Assembly: GCA_030147805.1 (NCBI GenBank)
Contig: JASBUR010000006.1
Coordinates: forward strand, 62,001-126,000
DNA: 64,000 nucleotides
Direction of reading: 5' to 3'
DNA from: Sphingomonadaceae bacterium
GTDB taxonomy: Bacteria > Pseudomonadota > Alphaproteobacteria > Sphingomonadales > Sphingomonadaceae
Shown: piece after piece, positions 28,560-39,773 of the stretch
Numbering within the stretch: the first letter of the stretch is position 1
How the letters are laid out: every line of letters starts with the position of its first letter
Position numbers and translations under genes: made by a program
Notes under the pieces: generated by a model
Databases searched by the model: none
The model's input: only the letters and a program-made list of their open reading frames with translations
What the model was told of the DNA's origin: nothing

Positions 28560-30239
28560 TCAGGGCTTCGGAACCCCCTGCTCGGGCAGGCCCATCCGCC
28601 GCTTTTCCGCGGCCACCATCTCGGCCACGTCGGCAAGCAGCTTCTTGGCGTCGTAGACGATGCCGTCCTTCACCGTGTAGCTGACGCCGCCGACGCGCTC
28701 GAGCTTCTGCGTCTGCTCGTTGAGGCGCAGGTGGCCGGTGCCGTAGAGCGTCTTGAAGTTCTGGAGCGGGTTCTCCTTGACGATCACCAGGTCCGCCAGC
28801 TTGCCGACGCGCACCATGCCGATCGGCGGATCAACGACCCCCTTCGATTCATAGAGCGTCAGCGCGCCGTTCATCGTGGCCGCCTGCACCACCTCGAGCG
28901 GGTGGAAGCCGGCTTCCTGCAGCATCTCCATTTCCTCGGGGAAGCCGAAGCCATAGGTCTTGAAGATGAATCCGGAGTCGGTACCGGTCGTGACTCGGCC
29001 GCCCATGTTCTTGTAGTCGTTGATCAGCGTCATGAAGCGCTGATAGAAATTGCGCCACTGCGCTTCCTTGTGCGTCGTCCAGTCGAAGAAATAGGAACCG
29101 TGGTTCTCGCGCGACGACTGGAAGAAGTTCCAGAGCTGGGGCATGGTGTATTTGTCGTGCCAGTCGTCGTTCCGGGCGCGCGTCAGATCGCGCGACGCCG
29201 CATAGATCGTCATCGTGGGATCGAAGGTGACGCCGTTCTTCTTCTGCTGTTCGAGATAGGCGATCCACTCAGGCGAGCCGGGCTCGACGATCTCGTCCCA
29301 GATGTCGGCGACCTCGCCGAAGCGGTATTGCTCGTCGTTGAAATTATAGTCGTTCGAGAACTTCTGGATCGCGCCCTTCTCGAGGAGCGATTCCATATGT
29401 CCGTAGAAGTGGGTGACGGTGTCGAGGCCCGCCGCGCCGGCCTTGCTCGCGTTCATCATCGCCACGCCGTTCTGCGACAGATGCGCCGTCGTGCCCAGGC
29501 CGAGCTTCTCGGCTTCGGCCACGGCGGCCTTGAACGCCTCCGGGCCCTGGTCGGGGCCGATGTTGAACTTGATGCAGTCGATGCCCTGCTTGGCGGCCCA
29601 ACGGACCCACTCGCGGCTGCCCTCGGCGGTGTAGGTCGGCTTGCCGCCCCAGCCCTTGCCTGAACCGACGCGGTGGCACGAGAAGATGCGCGGCGCGACG
29701 ATTTCGTTGGCGGCGGAGCGGCGCCGCTCGTTCAGCGCGATTTCGAAGGGCGCGAGATCGACGCCGCGCACGCTGGTGACGCCGTGCGCCAGCCACAGCT
29801 TGTACGAATAGCTGAGATCGGGCGCCTTGTCGTCCGAGCTGCCGTGCACGTGCATGTCGATGAAACCCGGCATGACGTACATGCCGGTGGCGTCGATTTC
29901 ATGGTCGAAATTGTGCGGCTCGCGGCCGCCCTTCAACGGCAGGCCCGGCGTTCCCGCCTGGAGGATGTCAGTGATCTTATTGCCCTCGACGACGATGTCG
30001 ACGGGGCCGCGCGGCGGTGCGCCGGTGCCATCGATGAGCGTGGCGCCGCGGATCACCATCTTGCGGAAGGGACCCGCGCCTTCGCCGGGCTGGCGCGCCC
30101 GGGCCGGATTGGCGCCGGCGCGCGGCTTGACCGCTTCGACCTTTGCCGGCGCGGCCGGCTGGGCGCTGGCCGCGGTGCCCGCCACCAGTGAAAGCGCGGC
30201 GGCACCGTGCAGCAGCATCGCCAGGATGTGATTGGACAT
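28560..30239 (-). CDS. Exported amidohydrolase family protein
   Basis: A 559-residue amidohydrolase with a signal peptide (residues 1-27, ending ASAQ) and a proline/alanine-rich linker. The metal site is H130-V-H132 in MPGFIDMHVH, with CIKFNIGPDQG, TTAHLSQNG, THFYGHME and TGTDSG as the remaining conserved blocks. The ATG at 30239 has AGGGAA upstream. It follows the TonB receptor gene in the same operon, separated by 98 nt containing a 32-bp palindrome. A periplasmic hydrolase downstream of a receptor suggests that the imported substrate is hydrolysed in the periplasm. The substrate may be a peptide, lactam or cyclic amide. Confidence 0.88.
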   Translation of the reverse strand: MSNHILAMLLHGAAALSLVAGTAASAQPAAPAKVEAVKPRAGANPARARQPGEGAGPFRKMVIRGATLIDGTGAPPRGPVDIVVEGNKITDILQAGTPGLPLKGGREPHNFDHEIDATGMYVMPGFIDMHVHGSSDDKAPDLSYSYKLWLAHGVTSVRGVDLAPFEIALNERRRSAANEIVAPRIFSCHRVGSGKGWGGKPTYTAEGSREWVRWAAKQGIDCIKFNIGPDQGPEAFKAAVAEAEKLGLGTTAHLSQNGVAMMNASKAGAAGLDTVTHFYGHMESLLEKGAIQKFSNDYNFNDEQYRFGEVADIWDEIVEPGSPEWIAYLEQQKKNGVTFDPTMTIYAASRDLTRARNDDWHDKYTMPQLWNFFQSSRENHGSYFFDWTTHKEAQWRNFYQRFMTLINDYKNMGGRVTTGTDSGFIFKTYGFGFPEEMEMLQEAGFHPLEVVQAATMNGALTLYESKGVVDPPIGMVRVGKLADLVIVKENPLQNFKTLYGTGHLRLNEQTQKLERVGGVSYTVKDGIVYDAKKLLADVAEMVAAEKRRMGLPEQGVPKP

Positions 30240-30301
30240 GATCGTCGTTCCCTTGCTTGTCGGGATTGCCCGAGACGTTTTGACAGAATTCTGCATTCGG
30301 G

Positions 30302-30333
30302 GCGCGCCACCGGCCGGCCGGCCGGTGGCGCGC
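30302..30333 (-). terminator. 32-bp perfect palindrome after the receptor gene
   Basis: Sixteen bases at 30302-30317 are exactly complementary to 30318-30333, centred on GGCCGGCC, beginning 4 nt after the receptor stop (30338). No T-tract follows on the minus strand. It could form a strong RNA hairpin that stabilises the receptor message or lowers amidohydrolase expression. Confidence 0.55.
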
Positions 30334-30337
30334 AGAG

Positions 30338-32728
30338 TCAGAAGCGCCGCATCAGATTGATGCCGTAGGTCCGCGGCGGGGCGCTGTAGGTGAGCGTCAG
30401 CCCGCCCGTGTTCGAGCTGCTCGACTTGCTGTTGATCGCCGCGGCGTCGAACAGATTGTTGACGAACAGATAGGCGCCCCACAGGCCGTCGGGCGACTGT
30501 ACGCCGCCGCGCAGGTTGGCGAGTTCGTACGAGTCGACGCGGCGGCGGAAGGTGTCGACGGCGCTGAGCGTGCTGAACGACGATCCGGTGTGCGCAACGT
30601 CGAGGCGCGCGAGCCCTTCGATGGCATCGCTGACCGGCCAGCTATACTCCGCCGTCGCGCTGGCACTCCATTTGGGCACGAACGCCAGCCGGTCGCCTTC
30701 GCGGCCGGTGGCCGAAACGACCGTGCTCACCTGATCTTCGGAGAGCCGTGCGTTGGTGTAGCCAAGATTGGCCCCCACCGACAGGCCCTCGAGCGGCCGC
30801 GCCGAGAACTCGACTTCGGCGCCCTCGATCTTCGCCGCGCCCGCGTTGGCGATGAGCCCGAAGACCGAGCCGGTCCCGGACGTGCGTGCCGACACCTGCA
30901 GATTGTCCCAGTCGATGCGGTAGGCGGCGACGTTGAGGTAGACGCCGCGCGCCAGCGTCGACTTCACGCCCGCCTCGTAGTTCCACAGGCTGTCGGAGGT
31001 ATAGGCCGCGAGCGCTGCCGGCAGGCCGATGACCTGGTTGACGCCGCCGGGACGAAAGCCCTGCGCCGCCTGCGCATAGACGAGCAGGTCGGGATTCACC
31101 TCCCACGACGCGTTGAACTTGTAGATGAAGCCGTCTTCGGTGGACCGCGCCTCCTGGTACGGCGTCACCACCGACGAATAATGTTCCTGGCCGAGATCGA
31201 TCTGGCCGCCGACGCGCTTCTTATACTCATAGTAGCGGGTGCCCGCGGTGAGCGTCAGGCCGTCCACGACCTCGTAGGACGCTTCGGCGAAGGCGGCCTT
31301 CTGCTTCAGATAGTCGAAGATCGTCCGGTCGTAGCCGAGGTTGGCCGGATTGCGGTAGTCGCGCAGTTCGCCGGTGGCGGGATCGGCGATCAGGAGCGTG
31401 CTGCGCACGACCGTGTCGCGGTCCTCGCTGTAGACACCGACCGTCCAGTTGAATGGCCCGTCGCCGAGCGAGCTCAGCCGGAGCTCGTTGGTCCAGTTCT
31501 TGACGCTTTGCGGCTGGTACAGGCTGGAGGCGAACAGCCGCTGCGTGTCGGGGATGTAGGCGGCAAGCTGGGCCGGCGAACAGGCGACGTTGCGGTTGCG
31601 GTAGCGCGCGCAGCCGGCTGCATTGTCGCGCCCGATGAAGGTGTCGCTCACGTCGCCGACGGCGGTGCGATGACGGTCGAAATAGGTAGAGACGGCCGTC
31701 AGCGTCATTGCGTCGAAGTCATAGCGGACGGTGCCGCTGTAGATGCGGTTCTCGTCGTAATTGCCCGACTCCGATCGGCCGTTGGTGGCATAGCGCTGGC
31801 CGGTCTCGAAGATCCAGCGGCTGCTGTCGGTCGCCACCTTCTCATAATAGACCGCGCCGTCGATCGTCAGCCGATCGGTCGGGGTCAGGCGGAGCAGCGC
31901 ACGACCGCCATAGCTGTCGCCGTCGTTCACGTCCTTGAGGTTGAGCCGGACGTTGTCGACATAGCCGGCGAAGCGATTGTAGTTGCCGACGACGCGAAGC
32001 GCGACCTTGTCGTCGACGATCGGCACGTTGACCATGCCGTCGAGCGAGTAGCCGAGGTCGCCGCCCTCGGGCGAGATGAGGTTGGCGTTGACCGCGCCCT
32101 CCCACCGATCGGCCTTCGGCTTTTCGAAGATCACGCGCACGGTGCCGCCCATCGAGCCCGAGCCGTACAGCGTGCCCTGCGGACCGCGCAGAATCTCGGC
32201 GCGCGCGACGTCGAAGAGGCGCAGGTCGGGGGTGGACGATGCCGAGTCGCTCGTGGTGCCGACCGAACCGCTCACCGGCGATTCGTCATAATAGACGCCG
32301 ACCGTCGGCTCGCCGGCCGCGGTCACGCCGCGCAGGATCACGCGACGATTGCCTGGGCCGCTGTCGACGATGCGCAGGCTCGGCGTGTTGTTGGTGAGAT
32401 TGGTGAAGCTGTAGTTGCCGCCGCGCTCGAGCGAGTCACCCGTTACCGCCGAGATCGCCAGCGGCGTGTCCTGGAGCGCGGTGCTGCGCTTTAGCGCGGT
32501 AACGACGATCTCCCCGTCTTCCACCGGCTCGGCCATGGCCGCAGCGCTGTCGACGCCGGCTTCCGGCTGAGCCGCTTCGGCGGACGCTGGCGCGTCGGCA
32601 ACCTGCGCCAACGCCGCTGATCCCCAGAGCGATGCTGAAAGCAAAGCAACAGTTGCCGACATAAGTGGCGCACGACTCGGAAGCAAGAACGACGAAATCA
32701 TTAAATTGTTCTTAAGAATTACGGTCAT
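30338..32728 (-). CDS. TonB-dependent receptor (amidohydrolase operon)
   Basis: A 796-residue receptor. The ATG at 32728 has GGGAGGG about 9 nt upstream. A long signal region (to about residue 42, ending AALAQ) is followed by GEIVVTALKRSTALQDTP (TonB box and plug start), AEILRGPQGTLYGSGSMGG and a barrel ending INLMRRF. It belongs to the same broad family as the other receptors but is not the closest match to the pair at 10665 and 34838. It probably imports the substrate of the exported amidohydrolase. Confidence 0.92.
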   Translation of the reverse strand: MTVILKNNLMISSFLLPSRAPLMSATVALLSASLWGSAALAQVADAPASAEAAQPEAGVDSAAAMAEPVEDGEIVVTALKRSTALQDTPLAISAVTGDSLERGGNYSFTNLTNNTPSLRIVDSGPGNRRVILRGVTAAGEPTVGVYYDESPVSGSVGTTSDSASSTPDLRLFDVARAEILRGPQGTLYGSGSMGGTVRVIFEKPKADRWEGAVNANLISPEGGDLGYSLDGMVNVPIVDDKVALRVVGNYNRFAGYVDNVRLNLKDVNDGDSYGGRALLRLTPTDRLTIDGAVYYEKVATDSSRWIFETGQRYATNGRSESGNYDENRIYSGTVRYDFDAMTLTAVSTYFDRHRTAVGDVSDTFIGRDNAAGCARYRNRNVACSPAQLAAYIPDTQRLFASSLYQPQSVKNWTNELRLSSLGDGPFNWTVGVYSEDRDTVVRSTLLIADPATGELRDYRNPANLGYDRTIFDYLKQKAAFAEASYEVVDGLTLTAGTRYYEYKKRVGGQIDLGQEHYSSVVTPYQEARSTEDGFIYKFNASWEVNPDLLVYAQAAQGFRPGGVNQVIGLPAALAAYTSDSLWNYEAGVKSTLARGVYLNVAAYRIDWDNLQVSARTSGTGSVFGLIANAGAAKIEGAEVEFSARPLEGLSVGANLGYTNARLSEDQVSTVVSATGREGDRLAFVPKWSASATAEYSWPVSDAIEGLARLDVAHTGSSFSTLSAVDTFRRRVDSYELANLRGGVQSPDGLWGAYLFVNNLFDAAAINSKSSSSNTGGLTLTYSAPPRTYGINLMRRF

Positions 32729-33171
32729 TTGCGCGAACCCTCCCGTTTCCGGAACCCGCAATGGGCGCCGGACCAAAGCCGAATAGCGTGTATCCCTCCC
32801 TCAGGGCTTGCTTTTACCTTCAAACCGTAACATCGGCGCAATCGAAGGTGCTTGGGAAATTGCGGCCGCTTACAGAATTTTCTGCGGTTTTATACTGCAA
32901 GGCCGGAGATTATTTAGATCGGCAACAGTGTGCCGCCGACGAGCCAGCCGAGTGCGCCGGGCGCCGAGTCCAGATCGGAGCCGATGGGGTTCGCCCGGCC
33001 GGCGGCGACCGCGCAAACAGCTCCGCGCGCGACGCACGACCTTCTTGCGCGCCGCCGACGCGCGCGCCCCGAAATCGCAGCGATCGTCACCCACGTCGGA
33101 CCGGGCGAGGAGGCGTCTCTCGCCGCCCTGGCGAACGCCTGGCGCGAGGTGCGACGCCGCGCTGGCGAGGA
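32729..33171. other. Gene-free stretch between two minus-strand operons
   Basis: 443 nt without a convincing gene. The part next to the receptor (32760-32935) is AT-richer and should hold its promoter. AGATTATTTAGAT at 32907-32919 is a poor relative of the 16-base element found at 22434 and 38399. The rest is GC-rich with short arginine-rich reading frames that look like noise. It could be a decayed gene, but I recognise no fragment. Confidence 0.5.
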
Positions 33172-34059
33172 TCAGTTCTTCACCGCCTCCGCATCGAGCC
33201 GCTTGACCGTCGCGCGCAGCGACGGATCGTTGACGAACACCGGGAGGTTGTCGCCGTCATTGTACGGCGCGCGCGCCATCGAGCCGCCGTCGACGCTGAG
33301 CGTCGCGCCGGTGACATAGGCGGCGAGATCGGACAGCAGGAACAGCACCGCGCCGGCGATCTCGTCCGATCGGCCGACGCGCCCCAACGGGATGGCGATG
33401 CGTGCCGCCTCCTCGACCTCCTTGACCGCCGCCTGCGACTGCGCGGTGCGGATCATGCCAACGGCGATGGCGTTCGTGCGGACGGCATAGCGCCCCCATT
33501 CGACCGCCATCGTGCGCGTCAGGTTGAGCAGCGCCGCCTTGGCGGCCCCATAGCCGCCGCCATAGGCCATGCCGGCAAGGCCGGTTGCCGAGGCGATCTG
33601 CACGATGCTGCCGCCCAGGCCGTGCCGCGCCATCGCGCGCGCCGCCTCGACCGAGCTATTGAAGGTGGGGCCGAGATTGACGTCGATGATCTTGCGGAAG
33701 ATGCGGTCGCTCTCGGGCGCCAGCAGCGGCGCGAACTGCTCGACGCCCTGCATCCCGCCGACGACGTTGAGTACGCCGCGCACCGGCCCTTCGGTCGCCT
33801 CGACGTCGGCGACCATCGCGCGCACCTGCGCAGCATCGCCGAGGTCGCAACCAACGACGCGAAAGCGGCCGCCGGTTGCTTCGAGCTCGGCGCCCACCGC
33901 CGCGCCGGCGGCGGCATCGCGATCGATCGCGATCACCGTAGCGCCCGCCTGCGCGAGCAACCCCGCGCTGGCACTGCCGATGCCGCCGCCGCCGGCGCCG
34001 GCGACCAGGATGACGCGGCCATCGAGGCGGATCGAGGTGGGGGTGAGCAATTCGGTCAT
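33172..34059 (-). CDS. SDR family oxidoreductase
   Basis: A 295-residue SDR with an unusual glycine-rich cofactor loop (GAGGGGIGSASAG), ASATGLAG (Ser region) and YGAAKAALLNL (Tyr/Lys). The ATG at 34059 is chosen because GAGGACATGAC precedes it. The C-terminus (after GGSMARAPY) is about 35 residues longer than usual. Last gene of the cyclase-receptor-SDR-SDR operon, 36 nt after the other SDR. Confidence 0.88.
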   Translation of the reverse strand: MTELLTPTSIRLDGRVILVAGAGGGGIGSASAGLLAQAGATVIAIDRDAAAGAAVGAELEATGGRFRVVGCDLGDAAQVRAMVADVEATEGPVRGVLNVVGGMQGVEQFAPLLAPESDRIFRKIIDVNLGPTFNSSVEAARAMARHGLGGSIVQIASATGLAGMAYGGGYGAAKAALLNLTRTMAVEWGRYAVRTNAIAVGMIRTAQSQAAVKEVEEAARIAIPLGRVGRSDEIAGAVLFLLSDLAAYVTGATLSVDGGSMARAPYNDGDNLPVFVNDPSLRATVKRLDAEAVKN

Positions 34060-34095
34060 GTCATGTCCTCCTGCGCGCCGCGGCACGGGCGCTGA

Positions 34096-34836
34096 TCAGT
34101 CGTGCATCGCCCGGCCCGCCATCACGCCGCCGTCGGCGATGAATTCGGACGCGGTCGAATAGGTCGCCTCCGCGGCGATGAACACCGCCATGCGGCCGAT
34201 TTCCTCGGCCTCGCCGAACCGGTCGATCGCCTGGTCGCGGAAGGTCTCGGGCGGATAATGTTCGGTCATCGGCGTCCGGATCGGCCCCGGGTGCAGCGAA
34301 TTGACCCGGATGCCGTAGCGCCCGAGTTCGAGCGCCGCCGTCTTGGTGAGCCCGCGCACGCCCCACTTGCAGGCCACATAGGCGGCGCGCGTCGGAAAGC
34401 CGACGAGACCGGCGACCGAGCTCATGTTGATGATCGCGCCGCCGCCGGCGCGGCGCATCGACTCGACGCAGACGCTCATGCCGATGAACACGCTGGTCAG
34501 GTTGGTGTCGACGACGCGGCGCCACAGCGCGACGTCGCCGTCCTCGATCAAGCCTTCGGCATCGATCCCGGCGTTATTGACTAGGACGCCGACCGCCCCG
34601 CCCCACGCCTCGACCGCGACGACGACGGCCGCCCAGGCCGCCTCGTCGCGCACGTCGAGTTCATAGGCCGACGCCGCCTCGCCGATCGCCGTGGCCACCG
34701 CCGCCGCCTTGTCGCCGTCGATGTCGCAGACGGCGACGCGTCCGCCCTCGGCGGCGAAGGCCCTGGCGATCGCCGCGCCGAGCCCCTGGCCGGCCCCCGT
34801 GACGAGACAGGTCTTGCCGGCCAGTCGCCCGCCCAT
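34096..34836 (-). CDS. Short-chain dehydrogenase/reductase (SDR)
   Basis: A 246-residue classical SDR with TGAGQGLG, NNAGID, MSSVAG and YVACKWGVRGL. Its ATG is 1 nt after the receptor stop, so translation is coupled to the receptor. It is closely related to the SDR at 7999-8742, especially KWGVRGLTKTAALE, HPGPIRT and YSTASEF. This supports duplication of a catabolic module. Confidence 0.91.
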   Translation of the reverse strand: MGGRLAGKTCLVTGAGQGLGAAIARAFAAEGGRVAVCDIDGDKAAAVATAIGEAASAYELDVRDEAAWAAVVVAVEAWGGAVGVLVNNAGIDAEGLIEDGDVALWRRVVDTNLTSVFIGMSVCVESMRRAGGGAIINMSSVAGLVGFPTRAAYVACKWGVRGLTKTAALELGRYGIRVNSLHPGPIRTPMTEHYPPETFRDQAIDRFGEAEEIGRMAVFIAAEATYSTASEFIADGGVMAGRAMHD

Positions 34837-34837
34837 C

Positions 34838-37159
<2,322 letters not shown>

Positions 37160-37269
37160 CTTCTTCCCCTTAGAATGGTGCGGGCCTCTGCCCGTCGGTT
37201 GTGGCCGGATCGTCCGGCGAACCCGGGCCAGGGGCGCGCCGAAATGATGGGACGGTCGGTGGTTCCCCG

Positions 37270-38289
37270 TCAGCGGATGGCGACGGGAGCGATCGGCGTG
37301 CCGACCGCGTGCGGGATGTTGAGCGCCGGGGCCGACAGCAGCATCGCGTAGCGCCGGTCGGCGGCGCAGGCCTCGGCCAGCGCCTCGAACTGCCAGAGCT
37401 CGCCGATCGTCATGCCGAGATCGATGAGCGCATGATGATGGAAATAGGCCGGCGCCCCGCCGACATATTCGCAGCCGAGCGTATCGACCGCGATCGCCGC
37501 GAAGTCGTGGCGGCGCAGCCATTCGGGCATCTCGCCATAGCCGAGCCCCGGCGAATTGACGAAATAGTCGATCTTATCGCCTTCGGGCGCGCGCGGATCG
37601 AACGACCGGCCGTAGCCGGTCCGCAGCATCAGGATATCGCCGGGCTCGAAGCTGAGGCCCTGCGCCGCGGCGATTTCGTCGAAGAGCGCCGGCGTCATCG
37701 CGTAGCCGCGTGGCAGCTGCTCGAGCCCGAGATGCCGCGCGACGTCGAGCAGGACGCCGCGGCCGACGAAGCTCTCGGTCCAGTTCTCGACACCGAGCAT
37801 GCGCGCGCCGCCGTTGGCGGTGACGTTGCCGGCCCAGAAGCCGTTGTACATCACGTCGTCCTTGGCGACGTGCGCGAGCCCGTCCCACTGCGTCGACCCC
37901 TGCAGCGCCAGCACGAGAATGTCGTCGGTCCACACCATCGGATCGCCCGAGCCGTAGCTTTCGGTGATCATCGGATTGCCGATGATGTTGTCGGCGCCGG
38001 TCGAGGTGAACATGTGCATCGGCGCGGGCCGGGTGATCCAGCGCGGTGTGTCGGCATGGATCGGCAGCGCCAGCGAATGCACCTCGCCGGTCTGGACGGC
38101 GCGCGTCGCGGCGAGCCGCTGCGCCGGACCGATCAGATTGGCGGTGCCCTTCTGGTCGTCGTCGCCCCACCGGCCCCAGTTGTTGACGCCGGTCGGACGG
38201 TAGCCGCCGACGACCTTGCCGGCCTCGTCGACGCGATAGGTCGGCGGCGACCAGCTGTTGGAAAAGGTGCCGTCGTGCTTGCGCCCCAT
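37270..38289 (-). CDS. Cyclase family (kynurenine-formamidase-like) hydrolase
   Basis: A 339-residue protein of the metal-dependent cyclase family (PF04199 type). The core motif is ALQGSTQWDGLAHV, where the usual HxGTHxDxxxH is modified to QWDxLAH, as in a subgroup of the family, followed by GVLLDVARHLG and GDILMLRTGYG. Family members hydrolyse amide or lactone bonds in aryl or cyclic acids. No ribosome binding site precedes the ATG; instead an 18-residue reading frame with a good site ends 1 nt before it. The gene is upstream of a receptor and two SDRs in one operon. Confidence 0.82.
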   Translation of the reverse strand: MGRKHDGTFSNSWSPPTYRVDEAGKVVGGYRPTGVNNWGRWGDDDQKGTANLIGPAQRLAATRAVQTGEVHSLALPIHADTPRWITRPAPMHMFTSTGADNIIGNPMITESYGSGDPMVWTDDILVLALQGSTQWDGLAHVAKDDVMYNGFWAGNVTANGGARMLGVENWTESFVGRGVLLDVARHLGLEQLPRGYAMTPALFDEIAAAQGLSFEPGDILMLRTGYGRSFDPRAPEGDKIDYFVNSPGLGYGEMPEWLRRHDFAAIAVDTLGCEYVGGAPAYFHHHALIDLGMTIGELWQFEALAEACAADRRYAMLLSAPALNIPHAVGTPIAPVAIR

Positions 38290-38290
38290 G

Positions 38291-38347
38291 TCAGCGGCGG
38301 TCGCGCCGGCGCGAACCGACCGCGTCGTTGGCGTTGGCGTCCTGCAT
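38291..38347 (-). CDS. Possible 18-residue leader peptide of the cyclase gene
   Basis: ATG at 38347 is preceded by GGGGAGGAACAGCGCTCG, a strong ribosome binding site, and encodes MQDANANDAVGSRRRDRR before a TGA. The cyclase ATG follows after a single base. The cyclase gene itself has no visible ribosome binding site, so translation may pass from the leader to it. It could be chance or mark a frameshift in an extended N-terminus. Confidence 0.4.
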   Translation of the reverse strand: MQDANANDAVGSRRRDRR

Positions 38348-38472
38348 CGAGCGCTGTTCCTCCCCGCGGGCCCCGATTCTCGAGTGCCTCTTGTTTGTAT
38401 AAGATACTATAGATCTATATGACGCAACCATCTCTATCGACGCAACAATTGTTCATGAAGAGGATTCGAAAA
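38348..38472. promoter_or_regulatory. Divergent control region, cyclase / SDR-EthD operon
   Basis: A 125-nt region with an AT-rich core at 38389-38425 in GC-rich surroundings. It carries the 16-base element (38399-38414), the palindrome ATAGATCTAT (38409-38418) and GTATAAGATAC. AAGAGGA at 38457-38463 is 9-10 nt before the TTG used as the SDR start. Confidence 0.6.
38399..38414. promoter_or_regulatory. Shared 16-base regulatory element, copy 2
   Basis: On the minus strand this reads ATCTATAGTATCTTAT, identical to 22434-22449 except for one base. Both copies sit in AT-rich divergent promoters about 60 nt from an SDR start. A common regulator is likely. The overlapping segment 38407-38422 also fits CTATA-N6-TATGA. 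Confidence 0.6.
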
Positions 38473-39237
38473 TTGTCGGCACCGCTCGAGGGGCATGCCG
38501 TGCTGATCAGCGGGGCGGGTCGCGGCATCGGCCGCGGGATCGCACTCGCCTGCGCGCGGCGCGGCGCACAGATCGTCGTCACCGACGTAGCGCTCGCCGA
38601 CGCGCAGGCGGTGGCGGCCGAGATCGGGACGATCGGCGGCGTCGCGACGGCGCTGGCCTGCGACGTGACCTCGCGCACCAGCGTCGAGGCGGCGGTCGCG
38701 GGCACGATCGGCGCATACGGGCGGCTCGACTGCGTCGTCCACAACGCCACCAGCCGTTACTCGCCGCTGTCCGAACCGCTCGACGACATCGTCGAGGCGC
38801 ATTGGGACGACCTCGTCGCCGTCGGCCCGCGCGGCGCCTTTCTTCTCGCCGCGGCCGCCCGCCCGCATCTGGCGGCCAGCGGCGGGTCGCTGCTGCTGCT
38901 GATCTCGAACGCGGCCTATCATGGCGCGCCCGACCTTCCTGCCTATGCGGCGGTCAAGGGCGCGCTGCGCGGCATGGTCAAGGCGCTGGCGCGCGAATGG
39001 GGACCGGCGGGAATCCGCGTCAACGGCCTGTCGCCGCTGGCAATGACGCCGGCGCTCGAACGTTACCTCGATCTCTATCCCGAGGCCGAAACGCCGTTGC
39101 TCGAGCGCGCGGCGCTGCGCCGCTTCGGCCATCCCGAAGACGATATCGGCGCCGCGGCGACGCTGCTGATCGGCCGCGATGCGCGCTTCATCACCGGCCA
39201 GACGCTGATCGCGGACGGCGGCGGAGTCATGCCATGA
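38473..39237 (+). CDS. Short-chain dehydrogenase/reductase (SDR)
   Basis: A 254-residue SDR with SGAGRGIGRG (cofactor loop), VHNATS in place of NNAG, LISNAAY and YAAVKGALRGM (Tyr/Lys). I place the start at a TTG (38473), since AAGAGGA lies upstream with good spacing and gives the usual short lead (SAPLEGHAVLISG). The ATG at 38419 lies inside the operator-like dyad and lacks a ribosome binding site. The stop overlaps the next start (ATGA at 39234). Confidence 0.85.
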   Translation: MSAPLEGHAVLISGAGRGIGRGIALACARRGAQIVVTDVALADAQAVAAEIGTIGGVATALACDVTSRTSVEAAVAGTIGAYGRLDCVVHNATSRYSPLSEPLDDIVEAHWDDLVAVGPRGAFLLAAAARPHLAASGGSLLLLISNAAYHGAPDLPAYAAVKGALRGMVKALAREWGPAGIRVNGLSPLAMTPALERYLDLYPEAETPLLERAALRRFGHPEDDIGAAATLLIGRDARFITGQTLIADGGGVMP

Positions 39238-39773
39238 AGCTGCTCATTCTCGGCGGCGCTGCCGTGGGCGACGCGCTGGCCCGCGCGCTGGCGGCGCCCG
39301 GGATCGCGGCGACCCGCGACCACGATCCCGCCCCCGACGCGGTCGTCATCCTGGTCGGTACCACGCCCGATCCGCGCCCGCTCGCCAGCATGAACGAGGC
39401 CGACTGGTCGGCCTCGTTCGACGTGCCGCTGCGGCAGTTGCGACTGCACCTGCAGGACGCGGGGGGCCTGCTGGCCGACGGTGGTCGGGTCCTGCTGCTC
39501 GCCAGCACCGGCGGCATGGCGGGCGTCGCAGGCGACGTCGCCGGATGCGCCGTCGAGGAGGGCGCCCGCGCGCTCGCCAAGTCGGTGGCGCCGGCGTGGC
39601 AGCCGCGCGGAATCACGCTCAGCTTCGCCGCCTTTGCCGCCGGCACGCTCGCCGCGTCGGGCGGCGGTATCGAGACGGTCGTCGCGCCGGCCGTGCGCCT
39701 GCTGCTCGCCGCGCCGCCGGCGTTCAGCGGATCGACGGTCATCGCCGACGGCGGCGCCCTGCTCGCGCCATGA
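39234..39773 (+). CDS. Degenerate SDR-like protein, probably non-catalytic
   Basis: A 179-residue protein overlapping its neighbours by 4 nt on both sides (ATGA at 39234 and 39770). The C-terminus GSTVIADGGALLAP and the central LLLASTGGMAGVAGD match SDRs. However, the cofactor loop is reduced to GGAAVGDA, and the YxxxK catalytic pair is replaced (GCAVEEGARALAKS: Tyr to Cys and Lys to Glu in my alignment). About 70 residues are missing compared with a normal SDR. Retention of the open frame and both overlaps argue for a functional non-enzymatic or partner role. Confidence 0.7.
   Translation: MKLLILGGAAVGDALARALAAPGIAATRDHDPAPDAVVILVGTTPDPRPLASMNEADWSASFDVPLRQLRLHLQDAGGLLADGGRVLLLASTGGMAGVAGDVAGCAVEEGARALAKSVAPAWQPRGITLSFAAFAAGTLAASGGGIETVVAPAVRLLLAAPPAFSGSTVIADGGALLAP

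Noticed and set aside
32930-33319. 129-codon frame on + in the gene-free stretch
   Set aside because: It runs into the antisense of the SDR at 33172 and shows no domain or ribosome binding site. A decayed gene cannot be excluded but is unsupported.
38419-38472. ATG at 38419 or 38455 as the SDR start
   Set aside because: Neither has a ribosome binding site, and 38419 lies within the operator-like dyad. The TTG at 38473 has AAGAGGA with proper spacing and gives a normal SDR N-terminus.
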